Source of the DNA: an uncultured Alphaproteobacteria bacterium
GTDB lineage: Bacteria > Pseudomonadota > Alphaproteobacteria > CAKMZR01
Assembly (NCBI GenBank): GCA_929200455.1
Contig: CAKMZR010000037.1
Location: 1 to 12,213, forward strand
Reading direction: 5' to 3'
Length of the DNA: 12,213 nt
The notes below the pieces were generated by a model. It ran no database searches. It saw only the letters and a program-made list of their open reading frames with translations, and was not told the origin of the DNA. This document shows positions 6,397 to 12,213 of the stretch, piece by piece. The translations under genes were made by a program, and so were the position numbers. The first letter of the stretch is position 1, and every line of letters starts with the position of its first letter.

Positions 6397-7452
6397 CAAC
6401 CAGTCGTACACCCCATCCAATACTCCATCATCATACAACAAACCCACCCACAACGACGGCAGTCCGCACAAACCAAACAACATACCCGCATCCGCCCCTC
6501 GCATCTCTATATACCTCTTCAAACGCACATCAGGAAAGGCAACAGACACATGATCCTCCCAATCTTCGCGCGACGCATACTCCCCCTCAAATCCTTTCAA
6601 CCTGCCCTCCATCAAATCCAAAAAACTACCGCCAGAAACATCACACACCTTATCCCCACGACGCAAAAAATACATCGGAACAACATCCACCAAATAATCT
6701 ACCCACGACGAAAACCCAAAACCCTCCCCAAATACCGACTCCACAAGACCACAACGTGCACGATCCACATCCCTCCACACATGCAAACGAAAACTCTGCA
6801 TCCCTGAATCCTTACCCTCAAAAAAAGGAGAATTCGCAAACAACGCTCCCACCATCCCCTGCAACGCCATCCCCACACGCATCTTCTTCCTCATATCCTC
6901 CTCAGAACCATAATCCAAATTCACCTGAACCGTACAACTACGGTGCATCATCATAAGACCTCGGCTTCCCACTCGAGGCATATAATTCCTCATAATCCCA
7001 TAACGCTCCTTCGGCATAAACGGCATCTCTTCGTGAACCCACTCAGGCGCAAAACCCAATCCCAAAAAACCTATCCCCAAGGCTCGACCCTCCCGCACCA
7101 CATCACGCAAATGTTCCCGAGTCTCACGACACACGCCATGCAAATCAGTCTGCAACGCTCCAGACAACTCCAACTGACCAGACGGCTCCAACGTTATCGC
7201 TCCCCCTCCATCATGCGTCAAACCCACCACATTCTCTCCCTCATACTTCTCCTTCCATCCACAACCACAAAGCCTCTTCAATAACGTCTCTATGTCCCGA
7301 CCGTCTTCCCTCCTGTACGCTATCGGATCATGTGTCTCCTCATCAAACAAAAACTTCTCGTGCTCAGAACCTATCTTGTACAAACTATGCGGCTTACAAC
7401 CACCCTCAAACCACAAAAGACCATCCTCGCGCGTCCATTTCTCGTCACTCAT
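6388..7452 (-). CDS. gshA: Glutamate-cysteine ligase GshA, N-terminal four fifths (frame-disrupted)
   Basis: First step of glutathione synthesis: ATP-dependent joining of glutamate and cysteine. It belongs to the plant/alphaproteobacterial class, shown by IGSEHEKFLF (27-36), GGAITLEPSGQLELSGA (from about 84), the FMPKERYGIM and MPRVGSRGLMMM segments, CTVQVNLDY, the PFFEGKDSG stretch, and FPDVRLKRYIEMRGAD near the end. The frame stops after VYDWLKD at residue 354, where full-length relatives continue to about 450; the missing part lies directly downstream in another frame. The ATG start forms an ATGA overlap with the hldE stop. Whether the truncated protein is active cannot be judged from sequence. 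No stops or damage are visible elsewhere in the gene, so the lesion is recent, is a sequencing or assembly error, or yields a working two-piece enzyme. Confidence 0.9.
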   Translation of the reverse strand: MSDEKWTREDGLLWFEGGCKPHSLYKIGSEHEKFLFDEETHDPIAYRREDGRDIETLLKRLCGCGWKEKYEGENVVGLTHDGGGAITLEPSGQLELSGALQTDLHGVCRETREHLRDVVREGRALGIGFLGLGFAPEWVHEEMPFMPKERYGIMRNYMPRVGSRGLMMMHRSCTVQVNLDYGSEEDMRKKMRVGMALQGMVGALFANSPFFEGKDSGMQSFRLHVWRDVDRARCGLVESVFGEGFGFSSWVDYLVDVVPMYFLRRGDKVCDVSGGSFLDLMEGRLKGFEGEYASREDWEDHVSVAFPDVRLKRYIEMRGADAGMLFGLCGLPSLWVGLLYDDGVLDGVYDWLKD

Positions 7453-8873
7453 CTCTTCAAGTCCTCTATCAGCTTCGTCGTCGATATGCCCTCCTCAAGC
7501 GGCAATATCTCTATCCGACCTCCCCACTCTTTCACCTCCTCGTAGCCAACCACATCCTCCTCCCGATAATCCCCCCCCTTAAACACAATATGAGGACGGT
7601 GCAACACTATCTTCCGTAACGGCGTCTCTTCCTCAAAACTTAAAACTCCATCCACACAACCCAACGAACCCACAACCTCCATACGCCTCTGAAGACTATT
7701 CACAGGACGACCCTCTCCCTTCAACATCTTCACAGACAAATCACTGTTCAAACCCACAACAAGACGATCACAAAACTCTCGAGCACTCCTCAACATCCTC
7801 ACATGACCCGCATGCAAAATATCAAAACATCCATTCGCAAAACCTACCACCAAACCCCTAGACCTCCACTCTTCCCAACGTACACTCAAACGCTCATCTC
7901 CGCTCACACAAGAATCAAATCCTCCTCCACGAAGCTCAGACAAACTCACACGCGCCGTACCCGCCTTACCCACAACCACACTCGCAGCCTTATTCGCCAA
8001 ACAAGCAGAGCGAAACGGCGACAATCCACCCGCCAAACCCGCAGAAAATACCGCAAGAACCGTGTCTCCCGCTCCCGCAACATCATACACTTCCCGAACC
8101 TCATCCCTTATCTCATGATAACCATCTCCATCAACCCATATCATCCCCTCTTCAGACAATGTCGCCAAAACACCTCCCACATCTCCCTCCCTCATCAGCA
8201 CACGAGCCGCCTCCACCACACCCTCACGATCCTCACACCCATAACCCGTCGCCTCACGCAACTCTCCGCGATTCGGCGTCAACACATCCGCTCCCCCGTA
8301 AAAACCATTCCCCTTCGGATCCACCACAACCTTCACTCCACAAAACTTCGCCTCCCTTATCAACTCACCCGCAACCCCTCCCCAAAGAACTCCCTTCCCA
8401 TAGTCCGACAACACCAAGACTCCACATCCCTCCAGCAATTCCTTCACACAATCCTGCAACCACAACACACTCTCAGCACTCAAAGCCTCACACTCCTCCT
8501 CGTCCACACGCAAAATCTGCTGCGTCCCGGAACGAAAACGCGTCTTCGTCGTCGTCTTCCGACCCGCCTCTCGGCGAAGACAACTCTTCTGCAATCCCAA
8601 TGCCTCAAGCTTCCTAAAAATCTCTTCCCCCGCCTCATCATCTCCCACGACACTCACATGCAATACCTCACACCCAAGTCCGCACAAATTGTTCACCACA
8701 TTACCACTCCCTCCCAACATCTCTCGTGAAGTCCCCACCTCCAACACAGGAATCGGTGCCTCAGGAGAAAGCCTGCTCACCCCTCCCTCCACATACCTAT
8801 CCAACATCACATCTCCCACACACAACACCCGACCCGTCCCCAAACGCTCTATCTCTTCCTCACCTCGCTTCAT
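7449..8873 (-). CDS. hldE: Bifunctional heptose 7-phosphate kinase / heptose 1-phosphate adenylyltransferase HldE
   Basis: Makes ADP-D-glycero-beta-D-manno-heptose precursor for the LPS inner core. Length from the chosen start is 474 residues (E. coli 477). The N-terminal ribokinase/PfkB domain shows VGDVMLDRYVEGGVSRLSPE (19-38), GGSGNV (54-59) and GAGDT with catalytic D270. The C-terminal nucleotidyltransferase domain shows ANGCFDILHAGH (346-357), GLNSDLSVKMLKG (374-386), FKGGDY and the ISTTKLI ending. Both domains look complete. The frame extends upstream to a TTG at 8897, but the ATG at 8873 is preferred: it forms an ATGA overlap with the upstream stop and has AGGAAG eight bases before it. 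It implies an outer membrane with heptose-containing LPS. Downstream gshA is also overlapped by ATGA. A G8 run (7571-7578) encodes part of the conserved KGGDY. Confidence 0.96.
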   Translation of the reverse strand: MKRGEEEIERLGTGRVLCVGDVMLDRYVEGGVSRLSPEAPIPVLEVGTSREMLGGSGNVVNNLCGLGCEVLHVSVVGDDEAGEEIFRKLEALGLQKSCLRREAGRKTTTKTRFRSGTQQILRVDEEECEALSAESVLWLQDCVKELLEGCGVLVLSDYGKGVLWGGVAGELIREAKFCGVKVVVDPKGNGFYGGADVLTPNRGELREATGYGCEDREGVVEAARVLMREGDVGGVLATLSEEGMIWVDGDGYHEIRDEVREVYDVAGAGDTVLAVFSAGLAGGLSPFRSACLANKAASVVVGKAGTARVSLSELRGGGFDSCVSGDERLSVRWEEWRSRGLVVGFANGCFDILHAGHVRMLRSAREFCDRLVVGLNSDLSVKMLKGEGRPVNSLQRRMEVVGSLGCVDGVLSFEEETPLRKIVLHRPHIVFKGGDYREEDVVGYEEVKEWGGRIEILPLEEGISTTKLIEDLKR

Positions 8874-9550
8874 CTCAATACTTCCTGCAAAAAACAACGC
8901 AAATCTAACGTCTCATAATCTATAAAACTTTCCTCCCCATCCTTCACCTCAGGAACTCCATCTCCATCCTCATCGCTCTTCACCCATACCGTACTCATAC
9001 CAGCCTTCGCCATACTCACCAAATTACACGGCAAATCATCAAACATCACACCCTCACCTCCTCTCACTCCCATCTCTTCCATAAACCTCGCACGAGACTC
9101 CTCCATCGGCTTGGGGAACCAATCACTACGCTCTATGTCAAATATACCCTCAAACATACCCTCCATGCCTATCCGACCCAATACCCGCTCCGCGTGCGAT
9201 AAAGGTCCATTCGTGTATATCAATAAACGATAATTCATGCCCCCCAACTTCAACAAACAACGACACAATTCATCATCCCTCTTCAAAACACCGTAATCAA
9301 TCTCATGGATGTAATCCATAAACGCCTCAGGAGCCACTCCATGCTCCTCCATCAACCCCCTCAACGTCGTACCATAACGGTGAAAATAATCCTTCCTCAT
9401 CTTACGTGCGTCCTCCTCCTCCAAACCCAAATAAGACACAATAAACGACGTCATACGATCTCCAACCTGCTTAAAAAGTGACGCCTCACCATCGTACAGC
9501 GTATTATCCAAATCAAATACCCACGTACCCCTCTCCAGCAACTTCTCCAT
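8870..9550 (-). CDS. HAD-superfamily pyrimidine 5'-nucleotidase
   Basis: A 226-residue soluble haloacid-dehalogenase phosphatase of the pyrimidine 5'-nucleotidase (SDT1-like) group common in Alphaproteobacteria. Motif I DLDNTLYDG gives nucleophile D13 and acid D15; GTTLRGLMEEHG (60-71) and YIHEID are subgroup signatures; motif II is TNG (113-115); motif III lysine is in FPKP (145-148); motif IV is MFDDLPCNL with D171-D172. The family dephosphorylates UMP/CMP-type nucleotides; substrate here is inferred. The ATG at 9550 is preferred over the TTG just upstream because AGGA lies seven bases before it. It sits nine bases after argB, a neighbour seen in other alphaproteobacteria, and its stop overlaps hldE. 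Confidence 0.88.
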   Translation of the reverse strand: MEKLLERGTWVFDLDNTLYDGEASLFKQVGDRMTSFIVSYLGLEEEDARKMRKDYFHRYGTTLRGLMEEHGVAPEAFMDYIHEIDYGVLKRDDELCRCLLKLGGMNYRLLIYTNGPLSHAERVLGRIGMEGMFEGIFDIERSDWFPKPMEESRARFMEEMGVRGGEGVMFDDLPCNLVSMAKAGMSTVWVKSDEDGDGVPEVKDGEESFIDYETLDLRCFLQEVLR

Positions 9551-9559
9551 CAACTTTTC

Positions 9560-10456
9560 CTATCCTATATAAGTACCACCACCCAAGTCCGTAAATAACT
9601 CCAAAAGTATCGTCCTCGGATGCCGCCCGTCCAAAACCACAGACGCCTCCACGCCTCCATCTCGAACCGCAGAAATACATGTCTCCACCTTCGGCAACAT
9701 GCCTCCCGTTATCACACCCTCCTCTATCAACTTCCTCGCAGATACCGTGTCCAGTCTCGAGATCAATTCTCCTCCCTTATCCTTCACTCCCTCCACATCC
9801 GTCAACATCAACAACCTCTTCGCCTTCAACGCACCCGCCAACGCTCCTGCCATCGTGTCTCCGTTCACATTGTATGTCCTTGCATCATCTCCATATGCCA
9901 ACGGTGCGACCACAGGAATCATACCCTCCTCCGTCAAGACCTCTATAAGATGAGAATCTATCTCCTCAACCTCTCCAACATAGCCCAAATCTATCTCTTC
10001 CCCTCCTTCCCCTTTCATCTTCATCCCACGAGCCCGTACAAGCCCTCCATCCTTGCCGCTCACCCCCACCGCCTTCACGCCACCCCTCATCAAATCCACC
10101 ACGATCCTCTTGTTCACCCTACCAGACAAGACCATCTCCGCCACATCCACCGTCTCCTCATCACTGTAACGCAAGCCCCGCTCAAAACGAGTCTCTATAC
10201 CCATCGTTCCCAACATCTCCCCAATCTCAGGACCTCCGCCGTGCACCACAACAACCTTCACACCACACTGGTGCAACAACAAAACACTCGACACAAAATC
10301 AGATGAACGATCATCTCCCATCGCATGTCCACCATACTTAATCACCACATACTCACCCTTATAACGCTGCATGTACGGCAACGCCTCCACTATCATCTCA
10401 GCCTTCTTCAACCAGTCGCGACGCTTCGTCACCTCCAAAACCACACGCTCCTTCAT
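9560..10456 (-). CDS. argB: Acetylglutamate kinase ArgB
   Basis: Second step of arginine synthesis: phosphorylation of N-acetylglutamate. The 298 residues fit the long form. Amino-acid-kinase features are VIKYGGHAM (38-46, K40 at the ATP site), VVHGGGPEIGEML (70-82), SGRVNKRIV (111-119), YNVNGDTMAGALA and the C-terminal LTDVEGV. Before the kinase core there is an N-terminal helix (about 15-30, with EALPYMQRY) of the type found in arginine-sensitive hexameric enzymes, so feedback inhibition by arginine is likely (inference). The ATG start makes an ATGA overlap with the engB stop. No other arginine gene is in the window. Confidence 0.96.
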   Translation of the reverse strand: MKERVVLEVTKRRDWLKKAEMIVEALPYMQRYKGEYVVIKYGGHAMGDDRSSDFVSSVLLLHQCGVKVVVVHGGGPEIGEMLGTMGIETRFERGLRYSDEETVDVAEMVLSGRVNKRIVVDLMRGGVKAVGVSGKDGGLVRARGMKMKGEGGEEIDLGYVGEVEEIDSHLIEVLTEEGMIPVVAPLAYGDDARTYNVNGDTMAGALAGALKAKRLLMLTDVEGVKDKGGELISRLDTVSARKLIEEGVITGGMLPKVETCISAVRDGGVEASVVLDGRHPRTILLELFTDLGGGTYIG

Positions 10457-11070
10457 AATACCTGACCTATCTTCTCCCGCAATTCCTCAAATCCTCGACC
10501 CTTCAACGCACTCCCCCCCAACACCTCAGGACGCGCCGCCGTATGCTTCTTCAACTCCTCCTCCGTCAATCGCTTACGCTCCTCAAATCCATAACCCCGC
10601 AACTTGTCAGACTTCGTCAAGACAACACGGTAGCCAACCCCTCCCTCGTCCATCAACCCCATCATCTCACGATCTCCTTCCTTCAAGCCAAAACGACTGT
10701 CCACCAACAAACATACCTCTCGCAACTCTCGACGTCCCCTCAAATATCCCCTCACAAGCTTCTGCCAACGCGAACTCTCCGACTTCGGGGCCACCGCATA
10801 ACCATAACCCGGCATGTCCACCACCCTCACATCACGACCTCGAAAAAAATTTAATGCCTGAGTCCTACCAGGCGTACGGCTCGTCCTTGCATATTTACCA
10901 CCCAACAATCCATTAATCAAACTCGACTTGCCCACATTCGAACGTCCCACAAATCCTACCTCAGGAATACCTCCCAATAACGATACCAATCCAGACAACT
11001 CCACCACTGAAATCTCATACGACCACGAACTCTTCCACCACTCTTTCTCCCCTGCCCCAGATACTTCCAT
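10453..11070 (-). CDS. engB: Ribosome-biogenesis GTPase EngB (YsxC/YihA)
   Basis: A 205-residue TRAFAC GTPase needed for 50S subunit assembly. All G motifs are present: G1 GRSNVGKSS (42-50), G2 RTPGRTQ (65-71), G3 DMPGYGY (85-91), G4 TKSDK (152-156) and G5 SALKG (187-191). The length is typical. The ATG follows the rnhA stop after a single base (TGA-G-ATG), so initiation probably depends on rnhA translation. engB beside argB is a recurring alphaproteobacterial arrangement, though often with yidC upstream; here rnhA takes that place. A G7 run (10513-10519) precedes the G5 motif without disturbing the frame. Confidence 0.97.
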   Translation of the reverse strand: MEVSGAGEKEWWKSSWSYEISVVELSGLVSLLGGIPEVGFVGRSNVGKSSLINGLLGGKYARTSRTPGRTQALNFFRGRDVRVVDMPGYGYAVAPKSESSRWQKLVRGYLRGRRELREVCLLVDSRFGLKEGDREMMGLMDEGGVGYRVVLTKSDKLRGYGFEERKRLTEEELKKHTAARPEVLGGSALKGRGFEELREKIGQVL

Positions 11071-11071
11071 C

Positions 11072-11536
11072 TCAAAATGTCCTCATCATAGCACGCTCAC
11101 TCAATGCCGCTCCTCGCGCCAGCTCATCCACCGCCAAATTATGCTCGTCCTCATCATGCGCCTTCACCCAACGCCACTCCACTTCATGACAACGCGACAA
11201 TTCCAACAAAACCTCCCACAAATCACGATTCTTCACCCGCTTCTTCGATGACGTCCTCCAACCTCGCGCCTCCCAACCCTCTATCCACTCTTCCATTCCT
11301 CGCCTCACATACTCACTGTCCGTCACCAATGTCACACGGGAACGCCTCTTCAACGCTCGCAATCCCTCTATCGCCGCCAATAACTCCATACGCTGATTCG
11401 TCGTCTCCACCTCCCCTCCACTCAACTCCTTCTGCTCCCCCCTCCACATCATCCTCACTCCCCAGCCCCCAACACCAGGGTTGCCTAAACACGAACCGTC
11501 CGTGTATATCAATACCCGTTCCTCTTCCAGAACCAT
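11072..11536 (-). CDS. rnhA: Ribonuclease HI
   Basis: Cleaves the RNA strand of RNA-DNA hybrids (primers, R-loops). At 154 residues it matches E. coli RNase HI. The carboxylate set is visible: D13 in YTDGSCLGNP, E51 in NQRMELLAA, D73 in VTDSEYV, and D137 in VDELA. The basic-protrusion region contains WEARGWRTSSKKRVKNRDLW (88-107). The conserved histidine loop is altered: where most enzymes read KGHxGHPxNERxD, this one reads KAHDEDEHNLAVD (125-137). The loop length and the histidine are kept, but it is far more acidic. The ATG start lies two bases after the ATPase gene's stop. It also departs from the usual rnhA-dnaQ neighbourhood. Confidence 0.95.
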   Translation of the reverse strand: MVLEEERVLIYTDGSCLGNPGVGGWGVRMMWRGEQKELSGGEVETTNQRMELLAAIEGLRALKRRSRVTLVTDSEYVRRGMEEWIEGWEARGWRTSSKKRVKNRDLWEVLLELSRCHEVEWRWVKAHDEDEHNLAVDELARGAALSERAMMRTF

Positions 11537-11538
11537 CT

Positions 11539-12213
11539 CTAGTGCGCCAATATCTGACTCAAAAATAACTTCGTGCGATCCGACTTCGGTGACGTGAAGA
11601 ATTTATCCGGCGTGTTCACCTCCACTATCTCCCCCTCGTCCATAAATATCATATGATCCGCTACACGCTTCGCAAAGCCCATCTCATGAGTCACACACAA
11701 CATCGTCATACCACTCTCCGCCAACTCCACCATCACATCCAATACCTCCGAGATCATCTCAGGATCCAACGCAGACGTCGGCTCATCAAATAACATCACT
11801 CGCGGATTCATACACAACGAACGCGCTATCGCAACTCGCTGCTGCTGTCCTCCTGATAACTGTCCAGGATACTTCAACGCCTGCTCCGGAATCTTTACCC
11901 GCTCCAAGTACTCCATCGCTCGCTCTTCCGCTTCCTTCTTCTTTATCTTACGTACCCATATCGGCGCCAACGTACAGTTCTCCAAAACCGTAAGATGAGG
12001 AAATAAATTAAAATGCTGAAATACCATCCCCACCTCACTCCTCACAGCCTCTATGTTCTTCAAATTGCCCGTCAACTCTATGCCGTCCACAATAATATCA
12101 CCCTGCTGATGCGGCTCCAAACGATTAATACACCTTATCATCGTCGACTTACCACTGCCACTCGGCCCCACGATCACCACTCGCTCCCCCTTCTTCACCT
12201 CCAAGTCAATACC
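11539..12213 (-). CDS. aapP: Amino-acid ABC transporter ATP-binding subunit (AapP/GlnQ type), 5' end outside window
   Basis: The frame is open to the right edge, beginning GIDLEVKKGER; about 20-25 N-terminal residues are outside. A TTG at 12204 is not the true start because family sequence continues upstream of it. Visible motifs: Walker A GPSGSGKST, Q-loop MVFQHFNLFPHLTVLEN, the subgroup stretch LAPIWVRKIKKKEAEE, signature LSGGQQQR, Walker B VMLFDEP and the H-loop CVTHEMGF. The C-terminus SDRTKLFLSQILAH is close to the general L-amino-acid transporter ATPase AapP of rhizobia; BztD and GlnQ are close alternatives, so the exact symbol is less certain than the function. It powers uptake of polar amino acids at the inner membrane. 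In aapJQMP operons this gene is last, so the permease and binding-protein genes would be expected just beyond the right edge. Confidence 0.93.
   Translation of the reverse strand, partial: GIDLEVKKGERVVIVGPSGSGKSTMIRCINRLEPHQQGDIIVDGIELTGNLKNIEAVRSEVGMVFQHFNLFPHLTVLENCTLAPIWVRKIKKKEAEERAMEYLERVKIPEQALKYPGQLSGGQQQRVAIARSLCMNPRVMLFDEPTSALDPEMISEVLDVMVELAESGMTMLCVTHEMGFAKRVADHMIFMDEGEIVEVNTPDKFFTSPKSDRTKLFLSQILAH

Noticed and set aside
8874..8897. Longer HldE N-terminus from TTG at 8897
   Set aside because: The ATG at 8873 has a better ribosome-binding site and an ATGA overlap, and gives the family's usual length.
1..12213. tRNA, rRNA, CRISPR array, insertion sequence, attachment site, riboswitch, promoter or terminator
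   Set aside because: Coding sequence is essentially continuous with gaps under about 20 bases. I saw no transposase, repeat-spacer pattern, stem followed by T-run between genes, or RNA gene on either strand.

Overview
This window reads as a core-metabolism stretch of an alphaproteobacterial chromosome. The clearest clues are an amino-acid ABC transporter ATPase very like AapP, a plant/alphaproteobacterial-class glutamate-cysteine ligase, the proA-nadD-rsfS order, and an argB next to engB and a HAD-type pyrimidine 5'-nucleotidase. UbiB implies ubiquinone-based respiration and HldE implies a Gram-negative envelope with heptose-containing LPS. I cannot name a genus. Biosynthetic genes for Arg, Pro, NAD, PRPP, molybdopterin and glutathione argue against an extremely reduced genome.

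Everything lies on the minus strand, so transcription runs from the right edge to the left edge. In that order: aapP/glnQ-like ATPase (5' end outside the window), rnhA, engB, argB, pyrimidine 5'-nucleotidase, hldE, gshA (broken into two reading frames), prs, moaE, proA, nadD, rsfS, an MscS-family channel, and ubiB (3' end outside the window). That is 14 genes, 15 reading frames. No gap between neighbours exceeds about 20 bases, and many junctions are ATGA, TGATG or longer overlaps. I see no internal promoter, terminator, RNA gene, mobile element, CRISPR array or repeat array. The layout looks like one long translationally coupled transcription unit of mostly unrelated housekeeping genes.

Three things stand out. 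First, gshA is split by a frame change whose exact missing bases can be deduced: loss of one copy of a 5-bp tandem repeat would restore the family sequence K-D-W-T-E-E. Second, base composition is strongly strand-asymmetric: the printed strand is C-rich and G-poor (roughly 4:1 in places), so the coding strand is G/T-rich and several proteins are loaded with Gly, Val, Arg, Trp and Leu(TTG). This suits a leading-strand location. Third, several genes carry G7-G8 runs inside codons.

Functionally the genes do not form one pathway. They cover amino-acid uptake and synthesis (AapP, ArgB, ProA), nucleotide and cofactor supply (Prs, NadD, MoaE, UbiB, 5'-nucleotidase), redox protection (GshA), envelope (HldE, MscS) and ribosome/RNA housekeeping (EngB, RsfS, RnhA). 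I found no candidate for a wholly new defence or mobile system. The interest lies in the genome architecture, the skew and the split gshA.
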